64,000 nt of DNA from Ceratopteris richardii (GCA_020310875.1 CM035417.1:105038647-105102646), one strand, 5' to 3'. Shown: positions 44,317-56,937, numbered from the stretch's first letter. Notes: generated by a model not told the origin, from the letters alone. Numbers and translations are program-made.

Positions 44317-46218
44317 ATGTTCATGTGTATGACGCAAGTAAGAGATGAGTTCACATCTCTTGGTGATAATTATCAGCAGCTGCAGAGGACAACCAATGAC
44401 TTACAGTCGCAGCTCAATTTATTGTCTATTGAGAATGCCTCTCTGAACACCCGCTACCAGGAATTACGCGAGGCTTATCACAAATTGGAACTAGAAAGCG
44501 AAGAGAAGACCAAGGAAGCCACTGCTGACCTGGATAATTTATTAAGAGCCCAGACAGTCCGCAATGCAACGCTAACACGAAATATGGGCTTACTACGAAG
44601 ACACCTAGCAGCTGCCAAGGAAGAAAACCAGCGCTTACAGGATCAGAACCGAGAAAACTTAGAAGCAGCGCTCGACCACCCAGACCAACCACTCAGTCCT
44701 AGCAGGTTCAAAGCCATTCCTTCAGACTCGATGAGGATGCTGCTAGACGATCATGTAAGATTACTAGATGAATACGACCGCATGAACGAGGAGTTACAGA
44801 AACTCAAAGAAGATCACAAATTACTCCAGTTACGAGAACCGGAACACCAAGACATACCAGCACCTGTGGACCCCTCTCCTGACCTCTTAGAGGAACTCAA
44901 CTCATTACGGGCCCAGGTATCGAACCTTGAATCAAGGATTGCAGTATATGAAGCGCCACCAAGGCCAGATTCCCCACCTGAGCTTCTAGCTGAGGAAGAA
45001 ACGGTCACCATTCCGGTGGAGGAAACGTTTGAAGAAGCATACGAGCCACAACCCATCCCAGGCGGACGCGTCACGGCCGAAGGTCAGATGACGTACGAAC
45101 TTCCGACCCCCGCGTGGATGAAGACTATTGAGGAACTTGGAACAACGCACTCAGCTAGAGTAGAGGCACAATTACATGCCATGGCGATGATAGAAGAAAG
45201 AATATTACAGTCTCCATTCTTTGCTCATTTGGCCCCGCGACGATACATATCTGGGCATGAGCTCCAGTATAAACCGTATTTCATGTTAATGGCCGAATAC
45301 CAGTTAGCCATTGAGAAAGAGACAGGTAAAAAACCATCGCATGCAACTCAATTCGAGGCGGCTGATTTGCCACTAGATGCACAGAAAGGAAGGATATATC
45401 AACCAGAGTGGTGAAAATATTTACTACAGCAGTATCCAGAGATGATGAGTACATGGGTAAAGGCACCTTTGCATTTAAAGTACAACCCGTGTTGGGGACC
45501 AGTGCCATGACGCCGCTCCTGGACTGCCTTTGCTATTAAGGTACAAAACAATAAGCAGTGCCAAGACTGGTTGAATTACCCCTATTTTAAGCCACCCATT
45601 GAGTTACCAACAGTTGGCTACATGATGGCTACAATTCGCCACTGGCTCCCTAGATTAAAGCATATGGATGATATAGCGGCGCATATGACTGTCAAAATCT
45701 TTGACATGATGCAAATGATTTTTAAAGTCTTCCGACGTGTCAAGGCACCACATGTCAACACCCCATGCTTTGAGCATGGCAATTTTGATCTGGTATATGA
45801 TATGAGTACAATGCCATCGCTACGGGTGTGTTATGCCTGGCACTGCAGAATAAAGTACCTACCGGCGTGCTACAAGCAGACATTTGAAGAGATGTTCACA
45901 ACCGGCTTCTGGGAATACCATTCAGAGGTATTCATAAGCAGGCCTACACATTTATTACACTTATTTGCCTGTGAACGAATGGTCTATTCCACACACTATC
46001 AGCTCCTGCCACCGGAAGAACCGCAACCAATCGACTGGGAGAAACTCGAGGCAGATCTGGCCCGAGGCATTCGTATCTCCGAGCACACCCTCGCTCAAGA
46101 CCTCCTACATAACTATATCCGGCAGACCTCACAGCAAGGTTCTGTCAGGGACGACAGAAGAGAGAGGGAGGGGGGTGTTGGAAGCAGCCAGAGGCACAGA
46201 CGACACGGAAGCATGTAA
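44317..46218 (+). pseudogene. Gypsy-2 extra frame, C-terminal half (coiled coil and globular tail)
   Basis: Same frame as 41758-44313. Long heptad-like coiled coil from 44330 to 44950 (YQQLQRTTNDLQSQLNLL, ENASLNTRYQELREAYHKL, ELQKLKEDHKLLQL). A P/E-rich hinge follows, then a tail with IRHWLPRLKHMDDIAAHM, LRVCYAWHCRIKYLPACYK and WEYHSEVFISRPTHLLHLF. TGA at 45412 (after EW) and another near 45508 interrupt it. The final codons run over the polypurine tract into the 3' LTR. No signal peptide or convincing membrane anchor is seen, so an envelope function is not supported. Confidence 0.7.
46160..46175 (+). promoter_or_regulatory. Gypsy-2 polypurine tract
   Basis: AGAGAGGGAGGGGGG immediately precedes the 3' LTR. 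Confidence 0.9.
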
Positions 46219-46823
46219 CGACAGAGCAGGGAGCCAGTCGAATCGTTTTTCAAATAATTATGTTTTCAAATACTTTCCAAAAACCTCCAACAGTGATTTT
46301 TATCACTATTGTAACATATGTAACATAGAAAACCCCATTTTGTAATCCATAGCTCCATTTTGTGCAAGCCGAGGAGTCCTCGAGTTTGAGGAGCTTAGGT
46401 AGAATGCGCGTACCAATTTTCGTTATTTTTAGATACCGTTTACCCTTCCAAATAGCATCTAGGACCTAATTTTTAACTATGCCGGTCACTAGATGTGAAA
46501 CCGGTCAAAACTAGTCTAGAAACTATAAAAAGAGCTAGAGAGCTCATTTTTGAGGTTAGCTTGTTGGAGTAGAGAAGAGCTTAGAGCTATTTTGAGCTTG
46601 TAAGAGTGTTCTTGAGTAATAGAGTTGATTTCTCACCTTCCATTGTGTCTTGCTTGTCTCTTCGTAGTGTGTGTGTATGTGTGTGTGCATTTCTATGCTT
46701 CTCACCTTCACTCTCACTTCATCTCACATTCACGATCTTCATATCACTCCTATCTCTTCCGCGGATTGACATTAAGGAGGTGGAGCTTCTTAACGTGGTT
46801 CTCACCATTGTGCTAGAGCAACA
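46176..46823 (+). repeat. Gypsy-2 3' LTR
   Basis: 648 bp, about five differences from 29417-30064. The TCTAT target duplication follows at 46824-46828. Confidence 0.98.
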
Positions 46824-46828
46824 TCTAT

Positions 46829-49262
46829 GATAAACAAAAAATATTCTCGTAAGTGTGAGAGCTCACTATTTAAACTACTAAGTGTTATAGGTTCTTTCCT
46901 TCAATATTTCTTGTAACCAACCTTCGAGGACTTTGGACTGCTTGAGACAAGGTCGACCTAATAAAAGATTATAATCGAGATTGGATTCGAAAAGATCCAT
47001 GATTACAATAGTCATATTAAACATTGCTCCTTGTAGTGTAATATGAATATTCGACACCAAACCCATTTGATGATCCTGGGATTAGTCAACCATTCATACA
47101 AAGAAGTTGATTGGTTCAATATGATTTCATCCTAACTTTTTACATAATGATGTAGTAGCAATGCTGACATCATAACTGCCGTCAATGAGGACCTACTTTA
47201 TTTTGTGATTTTTAAACCATCTTTTGATTAATGGAATTGCATGGTCAATTGTGGAGTTTGGTTCAAGATAAATAGTGGCAGTAGTTGATGTCCAAATCAC
47301 ACTTGGGTTGACTTGCTGTTGAAACTGTTGTCGAATACCGAGGATAAGAGTCAGTACCTATCCTAATGGAAGAGTGATTGGTGCCTTAAAAACAATATCC
47401 CATGCCATGCTAGGGTTGGTCAATTCCAATGTGGTGTTCGAGGAGGCCACTAGCTCTGATGCTACCGTTTGTGGTACAGGGTTCTTTGGCTGCTCAACAT
47501 TTTGCTGGGTAACTAGTATAGAGTCAAGAAAGACAAGATGTTCAACCTAAGACCATTTTGATGCTTTAGCGAATGTACGTTGTTGCTCCTTAAAGTGTGG
47601 TTCAAATACTTCTATAGCTGGATGGAGTATTTTGCCAGATCATGTATGGATGGCTACTATCTAGTGTCCACTACTGTACTATAAACCATATTAGCTATGA
47701 GGGTTTGTGAGCCTTTTTTACGTTTGTCATACTCTTGAGCATCCTTGAGGTGTCGACGAATGTGTCCAACTTCTCCACAAAAATCACATCAATACTACTG
47801 CTAGCTTGGCCCTGGTTCCACCAAGATTGATTGTAGTTCCCTATTTGTGGTGCTCCATAATTGGTATACTTGGGGTATGATGTGTTTCACAGGTGAGGAG
47901 GTACATAGGTTACAATTAGTTCACTTGATTCCTGAAGTACTGTGTTAATGGTGAATCAATTTTGTGTTTTGGCATTATATGGGTAAGAATCTCTGGAATG
48001 ACTTGCTATGTTGCAAATGGCACAGTGAATTTGATCTAGCACACAATTAGTTGCCACATGAACGAAATTTTTGCATTTAGTGTAGTATATCTACTTGAAT
48101 GGGTCATCATTTCTAGTTTAGGTGGATTTCAACCATTCAAGGTATTTTGTAAAACCACTTAGTTTATGTTCTAATTACAATGCCATCGCAATGACAACAT
48201 CTAGGGTCATGGCACCAATGCAATGGATAATCATGACATGTCGCAATTGTGGATTGAGGCCGTTGATGAACCGCTAGGTGATGACATTGTTAGGTAATTT
48301 TGCATGCACTTGGGGTAACTATTTTACCTGTTGGTTTCCAAAAAAATCAAATATTTTGAAAACATTCTCCTTCAATAAAAAACATTGCAAAAATGCATCC
48401 TTAACATCCTCATATCATCATAAAGGACTTAAATCGATTTCGATGAGCCATCTGGCTGCTTCATTGACTAATGTAGATTTGAACACAATGGCCTTGTATT
48501 TTGGATACTTTAATGCAGTGTAGTGATTTCAAACATGCACATCTGGGTCATAACTTTGGAATCCCCCAAATTTAGCATAAGTCATGCCCATAGTCAACTG
48601 TCTTCGGATACCTCCTTGTTGTCGTCCCTATTGATCATTTTGTAGGTCTGCCATTGTTTTTGCACGTGTGTCTACTATGTCCTTAGAATCAAAGGTACTT
48701 GATGGCTCGGGTTTGTTGTTGTCAAATAGGTTTTCTAGGAGTTGGATGTTTAATTTTTGAATTGGATTCAACTCTTTAGATGGGAGAATCTTTCTCTCCA
48801 GAACTTTGGAATTTTTGCTTCACTATGGCATTCAATAGGGGTACTCCACCTTGCACTGTGACCTATTACCTTCAGAACAAGTTCTGTAAGCTTGTTAATA
48901 TCCACAATAAGTTCTTTAGTTGTTTCGACCGGTAATGGACTCCCACCGAGTTCGATGCATACTAGATACCGAATCAATATTAGAGGGTATCAGATTGGAT
49001 TTGAGTATGTTATGCAGACTAGAAATAAGAAAATTCGCACTATCGAATCGCTACTGCTTGCTACACTTCTTCCTTCATTGTTAGTACTGATCTGTGATGG
49101 TATTCCTAGTGCACTATTCACTCACACGGGTTGCTTATCACTTCATTACTTTAGGTAAATCTCACCGGAACATGTTATCAGCATGTCAAAAAGAAACTCC
49201 ACTAAGAAATGTACTCTAGGCTTCTTGCAACAACTAAAATCCACTCCCCTACGGGATCGCCA
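46829..49262 (-). pseudogene. Gypsy-3: decayed gypsy gag and protease
   Basis: The minus strand, with many stops and shifts, reads in gypsy gag-to-protease order. A gag core phrase near 48450-48480 (NEAARWL) is followed by two knuckle-like motifs near 48000-48090 (CKNFVHVATNC and CAICNIASHSRDSY, the last Cys lost). A protease site VLIDGSYDVSIATT lies near 47170-47200, and the closing LDYNLLLGRPCL near 46950-46980. RT and beyond are not seen; 29089-29416 may be part of it. Gypsy-2 inserted into this relic. Confidence 0.7.
49245..49262 (-). promoter_or_regulatory. Gypsy-3 putative primer-binding site
   Basis: Minus strand TGGCGATCCCGTAGGGGA, one base inside a TG...-starting repeat at 49264. 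It has the TGG start expected of a tRNA 3'-end complement. I cannot name the tRNA. Confidence 0.5.
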
Positions 49263-49263
49263 G

Positions 49264-50009
49264 TGTTATCCTCTGTTCCTTAACTGTCTCTCTCCGATAA
49301 GAGCTAGGGTAGACAGGATACATTGTCACAGTTCTTAGGGCGACAGAATCCTATAAATAGGATCCCTGGTATTTTTCCCACTTCTCCTATTAGGGTGATA
49401 TGTTAAGCTAGTACACTAAATTATAGTACTACTTCCAGCATAATCCTTTATGGTAAGTCCCAAAATTATTTATAACTTTAACTTCTACACTTCACAATAC
49501 GTCAATACTTCATGATTCCTTATAGATTATTACCTAATCTTATCACTGATTCACTTCACAGTTAAATGTTATCACTTCACTACCATATTCAATTACAGAC
49601 AATAGCGCAAATAACTTAGCAATTGGTTTAACTTTCACAAATAACCACAATACCTCATTAAACTATATTCTTTACTTCATGTTTATAGCAACTTAACTTT
49701 AATCATCACTCTTAATACTAATAATTAACTAATAAAGAATCAACACAACAATACTAAACAAAGCAGTTAAGGGAAACTCATCAGCATTGCGATCCTCCTA
49801 CCGCAAACAGTCCCTACGGACTCATTGTGCCAGACTCACACAAATGCAACTCTTTCTTATATTAATTCATGAAAGGATTACAATGATTGGCCAATACGAC
49901 ACTTTACCAAAATTATGAATAATTACAAATAATCACACAGACCGCCTAACAAATCATGAGATTCCTTCCACCTTTTGCATTAACCTTTTGACTCCAAGTA
50001 ATTTGATGA
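49264..50009 (-). repeat. Gypsy-3 probable 5' LTR and AT-rich flank
   Basis: Begins TGTTATCCTCTG next to the putative primer site, so minus-strand it would end GGATAACA. No partner LTR is present in the window and the outer boundary cannot be placed. The AT-rich 49400-50009 shows no gene. Confidence 0.4.
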
Positions 50010-50760
50010 ATCAACCTTTGAGACTTATAAACATAATCTCAAATCAATTTAGATTTATGCATGAGAAATCAAAGAGCATAGGTCAAGCCCTTAGGATTGC
50101 TCCTTGCACTAACATCTCCTTCAAGCTACTTCCTAATTCTGCTAATTTCTTGGACCAATTTCTCTTTACACTTTCTCTAGATTTTTTCCATGATTTTTTC
50201 CCCTTTTTCTAGGATCTCCACTGTCAATAGAATTTGATTCCCTCTCTTGATTTCCTCAATTGGCTTGTTGCAAATCTTGTGCTCTAGTGACTCTATGAAT
50301 GGGTAGTAATGTGGGTGGAGTTCCACTTGAGCTCTCCACTATGCCTATCACATTAATCGAGGTAATCTTTGAGGCATTGGCAGGGTACTTAGGGCACTCA
50401 CACATAATATTCTCCTTACCACTCTCTGAAGAAAATCTTTGAATAGTAAGATAGTGTGGCTAACCTGCATACATGGGATGTGGACATTCACATGTGAGGT
50501 GATCTCATTGGCATCTATAGAAAGGGCCTCTAGGGGTCTATGGTCACATCTTCCTCATCTTCGGTGTAGGGTAGGCATTAGCATACATTACATTTGGATA
50601 ATGGGGCCCCCAAATCTACTCATGTGATAGAGTCTCATATTGATAAGCCTCAAAATGTAGTGGAGACTTTGTGTAGCAGGTAGGTATATTTTTTCCATGA
50701 GAAGAGTCAAAACTATTCACGTTTGGATCATTCTCTATGATCAAAGGAGTGTTGACAATC
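50010..50760 (-). pseudogene. Relic of a Gypsy-2-related gag
   Basis: The minus-strand translation aligns by eye with the Gypsy-2 gag C-terminal part in order: IENDPNVNSFDSSHG, YPNVMYANAYPTPK, TPRGPFYRCQ then DHLTCECPHP, IQRFSSESGKENIMCECPK, and NASKITSINVIGIV. Corresponding Gypsy-2 text lies at 34065-34470. Several stops and loss of a knuckle Cys show it is old. Gypsy-2 is therefore a resident family with ancient members. Confidence 0.75.
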
Positions 50761-51097
50761 AAGTCTCAATCATGCAAAATGACTCAACCACGAGTTTTAC
50801 AAGTGGACCAATAAAAAAGGAGGACCCAAAGTCATGGAATCAAGTTAGAAGCTCCACCAAACTCAATCAAATTCAAATCTTATCAATCACCCACCAAAAA
50901 GTGCACCTAGACTGATTGGTGGGTGGATAGCTAGATTGTAGGAAGGTAAAACTCTACATAAGCACCATCCCACCTTGGTTTCTTGAGTTGTGTGCATTCC
51001 ACAAGTTCCCCACTTAGCTTAGTGAAGTCATAAACTCCAGCAAGCAGCCCCCTTGCTTGCTTACCTCATTTTCTCATGATTTTGCTCCTCTCTATCT
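50761..51097. other. Unassigned sequence before Copia-A
   Basis: No coding homology or repeat recognised. Confidence 0.5.
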
Positions 51098-52786
51098 AGA
51101 AAAAATCTCAAGGACATGCAAAGGAGGAGCTTGGTAAGAGGCCTACAAAATTTTACATCTAAAATGTTGCATGAAATTTTTGTAGCTAAACAATCAAGGT
51201 TGCCTTTCAAGAAGAGTACCTATGTGAGAGTGAATGTTTTAGAACTCATTCACACGGATGTTTGGGGTCCAACAAGAGAATCATCCCTTGCTAGAAATAG
51301 GTATTTTGTAACCTTCATTGATGAATTTTCAAGAAAAGTATGGTTGTATTGCATTAGAAACAAATTAGATGTGTTCCACTACTTCAAGAAATTCAAAGCA
51401 TAGTGGAGAAGGAGTCTCGCAAGTTTATGAAAAATTTGAGATCCAATGGAGGGGTAGAGTACTTATCCCATGATCTTTTATGAATTTGCACGTCAACAGC
51501 ATCAAAAGACAATTTACATGCAGGTATACCCCTCAACAAAATGGGATAGCAAAGAGAAAGAACATACACATAGCAGAGGTAGCAAGGTGTATGTTCAACG
51601 AAATGAATATGCTGCATTGTTATTGGGGAGAGGCTACATATATAGCCACATACATCATGAATAGATTTCCTACATCATATATACATCATCTAACCCCTAA
51701 GGAAGCATGAAGCAGAATAAAACCTTGCATTTTACATCTTAGAATCTTTCATTGTATATGCTATGTACATGTACCTCAAGAGTTGAGGTCAAAATTAGAT
51801 GCCAAATCTAAAAGGTGTATCTTTTTGGGATATTCTATGGAACAAAAGGGTATAAATGCTATAATCCCATCATGAAGGAGTTGAAGGTAAGTAGGGATGT
51901 TGTCTTGGATGATTTGAAGCCTTGGTATGTATGCATGAGTCCATTGCAGGTTCAAGAGATAGGTGAGATAGATAAGAAGAATGATGATAGAGTTCAAGAA
52001 AGCATGGATTGAAGTGGTCCAAGAAACTCATCCAACACAAGGACACCCTCACCATGGAGTGGAAGGCTTAGTGAAAGAGAGACCAACTTTGAAGAAAACA
52101 AAGTCAAAGGCGAAGAGAAGATTGCAATTGAAGAAGGAAGCTATGTGGATGAGAGCATGTTGAAAGATGAAGACATAGTCTAAGAAGAAATTCAAGCCCT
52201 AGGAGTCGCAAAACGAAAAAAGAGGATGACAACCACACCTAAAGGAAGTGAAGAAGGTCTTCACGAGTAAGATATGTAGTTAAAAGGTTAACATATGATA
52301 ATTTCATTGCAAAGCATTATGCATACAAGACTCAAGTAGTTAAGGACAAAGAATCGTCTAGTTTTGAAGAAGCTAAGGATTGCAAGGAATGGCAAGAAGG
52401 AATGAAGGAAGAACTCAAGACACTTGATGAAAACCATACATGGAGCTGGGTACCAGCTCAAGAATGCATGAAGGTTATAGGTAATAAGTGGATTTACAAA
52501 TTTAAAAGAAATTCAAATGGTTCCATTGCTAGGTACAAAGCAAGGTTGGTGGCAAAAGGCTTCTTCCAAAGCTATGGGATAGATTATGATGAAACTTTCA
52601 GCCCCATAGCCAAGATGCCAAAAATTAAGACTTTGATTCTAGTGGACACATCAAGGAAATGGAGCTTATATCAGTTGGATGTGAAGAATGCCTTCCTCAA
52701 TGGAGCGCTTGAAGAAGTAGTCTACGTGAGCCAACCTCAAGGATTTGCTAGTATGAGGTACCCCAATCATGTTTGCAAGCTAAGGA
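51098..52786 (+). pseudogene. Copia-A integrase and N-terminal RT, truncated
   Basis: Starts within the gag-pre-integrase domain (SLVRGLQNF ... VAKQSRLPF) and passes into the integrase (ELIHTDVWGPTRESSLARN, YFVTFIDEFSRKVWLY) with shifts and stops. The second part of the core is near 51480-51700 (VYPSTKWD..., QQNGIAKRKN in another frame). The RT begins near 52380 with KEWQEGMKEELKTLDEN, NKWIYKFKRNSNGSI, RYKARLVAKGF and YQLDVKNAFLNG. The text stops at HVCKLR, where Copia-B starts. gag, protease and 5' LTR are absent. Confidence 0.85.
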
Positions 52787-53620
52787 ATTATCCATTATGT
52801 TCTTATATGATGCATCATGTATTGTTCACAAAAGGATTGTGGAATATTGTGTAGGGTGTTGAAAAACGTCCTATTACACCTGCAAATACAAGTATTGAAG
52901 CTGATGCAGATGGCATTGAAGATGCTGATATTCTTCAGATTCCTGTTCCTGTTGTGGTTCCTGCTACATCTACTATAAAGAAAATTTGTTGGGATGGCAG
53001 AGATGCTCAAGCACATGCATTGATAACCTTGTCTGTTAAACGTGCCATAATTCCTCACATTCGCTCTTGCATGGGATACACTTACAACATTGTACCAGGC
53101 TAGGAATGCGGCTCGTGTTGCTTACCTCCGAAAACAGTTGGAGAGTGAGCACATGAATGAAGGTGATTCTATGGACAATTTTCTAACAAAGATCAAAGAC
53201 TTGAAGGAACATTTGATTTCTGCTAATGAGGTTATACCAGATAGCTCACTTGTGTAGAACGTTTTGAATGGTCTTCCTGATTCTTATAAGAGTTTTGCTT
53301 CTACTCTACATTTGATGATGAAAGGCAATCCAAATGCCTTGTCATTTGAGGAGTTAGTTTCTATCTGTTGCAGGAAGATCCGTCTAGGAAAAACAAGTCT
53401 ATTAAGCATGTTGCAGATCAAGCTTTCCTGGCTAGTCAGAAGAACAAAGGTAAATGGAGCTCATCTACTAGCAAGCAAAAATCTACAAATGCTGCACATT
53501 CGAAGAAGGAAGAAAAAGATGAGAAGAAATCAGAAAAGTAGAAATTGTTTTGTAAGTACTGTAAAGGAAATGCTCATATCATAAAGAACTGTCCAAAACT
53601 GGCTGCTAAAGAGGCAAAGA
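52787..53620 (+). pseudogene. Copia-B gag
   Basis: Retains the helical gag core that Copia-1 has lost: RNAARVAYLRKQLESEHMNE, MDNFLTKIKDLKEHLIS, NGLPDSYKSFASTLHLMM and FEELVSI. The knuckle CKYCKGNAHIIKNC follows near 53548-53590. The frame is broken by TAG/TGA codons and shifts, including a stop before the knuckle (KSEK then TAG). Confidence 0.85.
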
Positions 53621-54720
53621 AGAAAGAGGCTGGAATGGTTATTGTAGAGGCATCTACACCAAAAACAGAGTCTGCCAGGAAGAAGAATGGGTGTTTACTA
53701 GTGTTTGTAGTTTTGACCCATCTTCTCATGAGCAGTGCATGTCTACAGTAGACTCAGATGTTTGGTACTTTGATAGTGGGGCGACCAAACATATTACCTC
53801 ACAGTGCAGTTTCTTCTCTTCACTTGAGCCTGCCTCTACAGGGAATACTATCACATGCACCAATAACTCCTCTTATCCTGTCATGGGAGTTGGTAAGATC
53901 ATTCTGACTACTGCTGATGGTAGTTCTTTCACTTTGTGAGATGCTTTATTTGTAGCAAGGTTCAAGAAAAATCTATTATCAGTTTTTGCATTAGTCAAGA
54001 TTGTCTTGGTTGTGAAATTTATTGATGATAGATGTATAGTTCATGATTTGTCAAATGGCAATGTCATTATTGCTTTTGTCATTTTATATTGTGGACTGTA
54101 TAAGCTCATAGACTATAAAAGATCTCTAAATGATTCAGCATGTGCAATACATGATTCTCAGGCTACGTTAGATGCAAAGCTTTGGGATGCACGCTTTGGT
54201 CATCTGAATTTTGCTAGTTTGCTGTGCCTGTAGAAATCTGATATGATGTCCTCTTTGCCCAAACTTGAGGCACCACGAAAACATGTCTGTGAAGGCTGTA
54301 TCTTGGACAAAATGCAATGTTCCTCCTTTGCGAAAGATGATTCAGTTCGGGCTACACAGAAATTGCAGCTTGTACATAGTGATGTCTGTGGTCCTATGCC
54401 GACACCTTCTTTTGGAAACTATCTTTACTTCATGAATTTCATTGATGATTTTTCTACGCATGGATGGGTATATCCACTCAAAGCAAAGTACGAAGTGTTT
54501 ATGTGCTTCAAACAGTTTTTGGTTTTGGCTAAAAATCTGTCAGCATGTAAAATGGGCACCATCCGTTTTGATCGAGGGGGGAATATATGTCTTTTGACTT
54601 TAATGCATTTCTCGCTGAACGTGGGATAAAACATCAATGTACAGTGCCGTATACACCTCAATAGAATGTGGTTTCTGAACGAAAGAACAGATCACTCATG
54701 GAGATGGCAAGGTATGGTCA
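53621..54720 (+). pseudogene. Copia-B protease and integrase N-terminal half
   Basis: Protease site VWYFDSGATKHIT (about 53758), LLSV region, gag-pre-integrase WDARFGHLNFASL and CEGCILDKMQ, integrase start VHSDVCGPMPTPSFGNYLY. TGA (53938) and TAG (about 54231) codons, plus a frameshift after IRFDRGG, inactivate it. Confidence 0.88.
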
Positions 54721-56340
54721 AGAGCCAAGCCTTACCACATAGTTTCTGGCTTGAGGCTATTATGTGTGCAACATATGTACTAAACAAGTATCCCACTACA
54801 TTGCAGTCTATCACTCCATATGAGGCTTGGCATGATCGCAAGCCATCTCTTGCTCATCTACGTGTTTTTGGTTGTTTGGCATATGCATTAGTCCGTAAAC
54901 AACATCGCATAAAATTAGATGATAAAGCAGTAAAATTTATTTTTGTTGGGTATAGTTCTAAAAGTAAAGGCTATCGTTTGTATCATCCACAGACTAAACA
55001 CATTTTGGTTAGCCGTGATGTTGTTTTTATGGAAGATGCTATTCAGTTATTGCTTTCATGTACTAAAGAGACATTTGTTAGCTCTAAAGACATGTATGAT
55101 ACTTTGTTGCCTCTTTTTACAAGAAGACAGTCTAGTGCTGGTCCTAATGAGGCGACTTCTCAACCTTTGTAGGTTTCATGTGATGATGCAGATCATTCCA
55201 TTTTTTATGCAGATTTACATGATGCACTTGTTGATGAGAGAGCTGATATTGAGCAGGCAAAAACTATGCCAAAATGGCTAGTGCAGACCTTGTGTGATAG
55301 AAAATTAGATGCATCTCTGTCATATCATGCTCGATCAAGCTGTCATAGTGCCTCTTTTGCATAAAATTGCTATGTTATGGCTGCCTCTAGTCCTTGTGAT
55401 GAGACTGAACCTGTTTCATTTGATGAAGCACAAAATTCTGAACATTGGATGGCTGCAATGGAATCTGAATATGATGTTATCATGAAAAATGGTAACGGTC
55501 TTTATGTGAGTTGCTTCCTGGCAAGAAGGCCATTGGCACTAAATGGGTATACAAGCTGAAGCATAAACCTGATGGAACAATTGACAGGTATAAGGCTAGG
55601 CTTGTTGCAAAGGGTTATGCACATGAAAGAGGCATTGATTTTGATGAGGCCTTTGCACCGACATGCCATATGACTACTGTTCGGAGCATCTGTGCACTTC
55701 CAGCTCATCATGGTTGGAATGTACATCACTTGGACATTAAAACTGCATTTTTGAATGGTGAATTGCATGAAGAAGTGTATGTTTTTCAGCCCCATGGCTT
55801 TGTGTAGAAATGGCATGAAAACTAGGTGTGTAGGTTAAAGAAGGCATGGTTTAAAGCAAGCACCACGTACTTGATATGAAAAGATACATGCCTATCTGAT
55901 TGCACATGGTTTTGAGAACAGTCCAACTGAAAGCACCTTATATCTTAAGCATGCTAATGATGTGCTTCTGATCATTCTGGTGTATGTTGATGACATGCTG
56001 CTCACTAGTCCTCATGACAAGCATATTGCTGATTTTAAGGCTGAGTTGCATGCCTCATTTAAGATGTCTTATTTGGGGCATTTGCATCACTATTCGGGCA
56101 TTCCGTTTATGCAAGTTGATGGTGGAATGGCTTTGTGTCAAACAAAATATATTGACACATTATTACAACATTTTGGCCTTGAAGACTGTAAGCCTATTGC
56201 CACTCCTACGGAGACAGGTTTACGATTGAGTCTTCATGATTCTAGAAATGCATTTGATGATGTTCTCTATTGGCAAGCTATTGGATGCTTGATTTACTTA
56301 TGCATTACTTGACTGGATATGTAGTTTGTTGTCTCATAGA
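54721..56340 (+). pseudogene. Copia-B integrase C-terminus and reverse transcriptase
   Basis: SQALPHSFWLEAIMCATYVL and VFGCLAYALV, then the RT with GTKWVYKLKHKPDG, RYKARLVAKGYAHERG, HHLDIKTAFLNG, LVYVDDMLLTS and CKPIATPTETG. The domain order and text parallel Copia-1 14221-15768, but without nested insertions. Stops at about 55170, 55363 and 55806, plus shifts near 55495 and 55860. Confidence 0.9.
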
Positions 56341-56937
56341 TAAGCAGATTTATGCATTGCCCAGTTGTCAAGAATTGGCAGGCGGTTAAGTGCATCTTTC
56401 GCTACTTGAGTGGTACCCGACTACTTGGGTTGTTTTATCCCAAGGGGGGATCACTACCGCTAGATTTGCATGCTTTTTGTTACATTTATTGGGATGGTTG
56501 CTATGACACTCATGTGTCCACTAGTGGTTTTTGGTTCATTCTTGGTAGCTCATGCATATCTTGGTTGAGCAAGAAGCAGCCTACTATAGCCACTTCCACT
56601 TGTGAGGCTGAGTATAGGGTAGCTTTCACAGCGATCGTTGAGTGTGTGGCTCAGATGCCTTATGGCTGATTTGGGTGTTGGTCAATCTTCTGCCACCACC
56701 ATCTTCACTGACAGTCAGAGTACATTGGTAGTTACGAGGAACCATGTGTTCGATGCTCGCACTAAGCACATTGAGGTGCATTATTATTATGTCAGGGAGA
56801 GGTTCTCTACTGGAGAGATCAGCTTGGCATATGTGCCCACACAGGAGAACATTGCATACCTTTTCACGAAGGCCTTGCCTAGGGAGAAGTTTGAAGCTTT
56901 CTGCAAAGCTTTGGGCTTACTTCCTTTTGTGGACTGA
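56341..56937 (+). pseudogene. Copia-B RNase H
   Basis: Matches 9556-10221 with the complete C-terminus: LSKKQPTIATSTCEAEYR, FTDSQSTLVV, KHIEVHYYYVRERF, TQENIAYLFTKALPREKFEAF. The first catalytic segment is altered (FCYIYWDGCYD). A shift near 56650 splits it. Confidence 0.88.

Larger units (their letters stand above)
29412..46828 (+). mobile_element. Gypsy-2: giant, young Ty3/gypsy element with extra domains, with TCTAT target duplication
   Basis: The element proper is 29417-46823 (17,407 bp). LTRs are both 648 bp and differ at about five sites (0.8%). The 5-bp flanks are identical (TCTAT). The primer site matches tRNA-Asp, and a GAGAGGGAGGGGGG polypurine tract precedes the 3' LTR. Order: leader with CCATCGCGA repeats, gag in two frames, protease, RT, RNase H, two zinc modules, integrase, a second retropepsin-like domain, a 0.9 kb gap, then a long extra frame up to and into the 3' LTR. 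A few stops and frameshifts make this copy defective, but the domains are well preserved. Confidence 0.97.

Noticed and set aside
41758..46218. Envelope (env) gene of Gypsy-2
   Set aside because: The position fits, but no signal peptide, cleavage site or convincing transmembrane anchor is visible.
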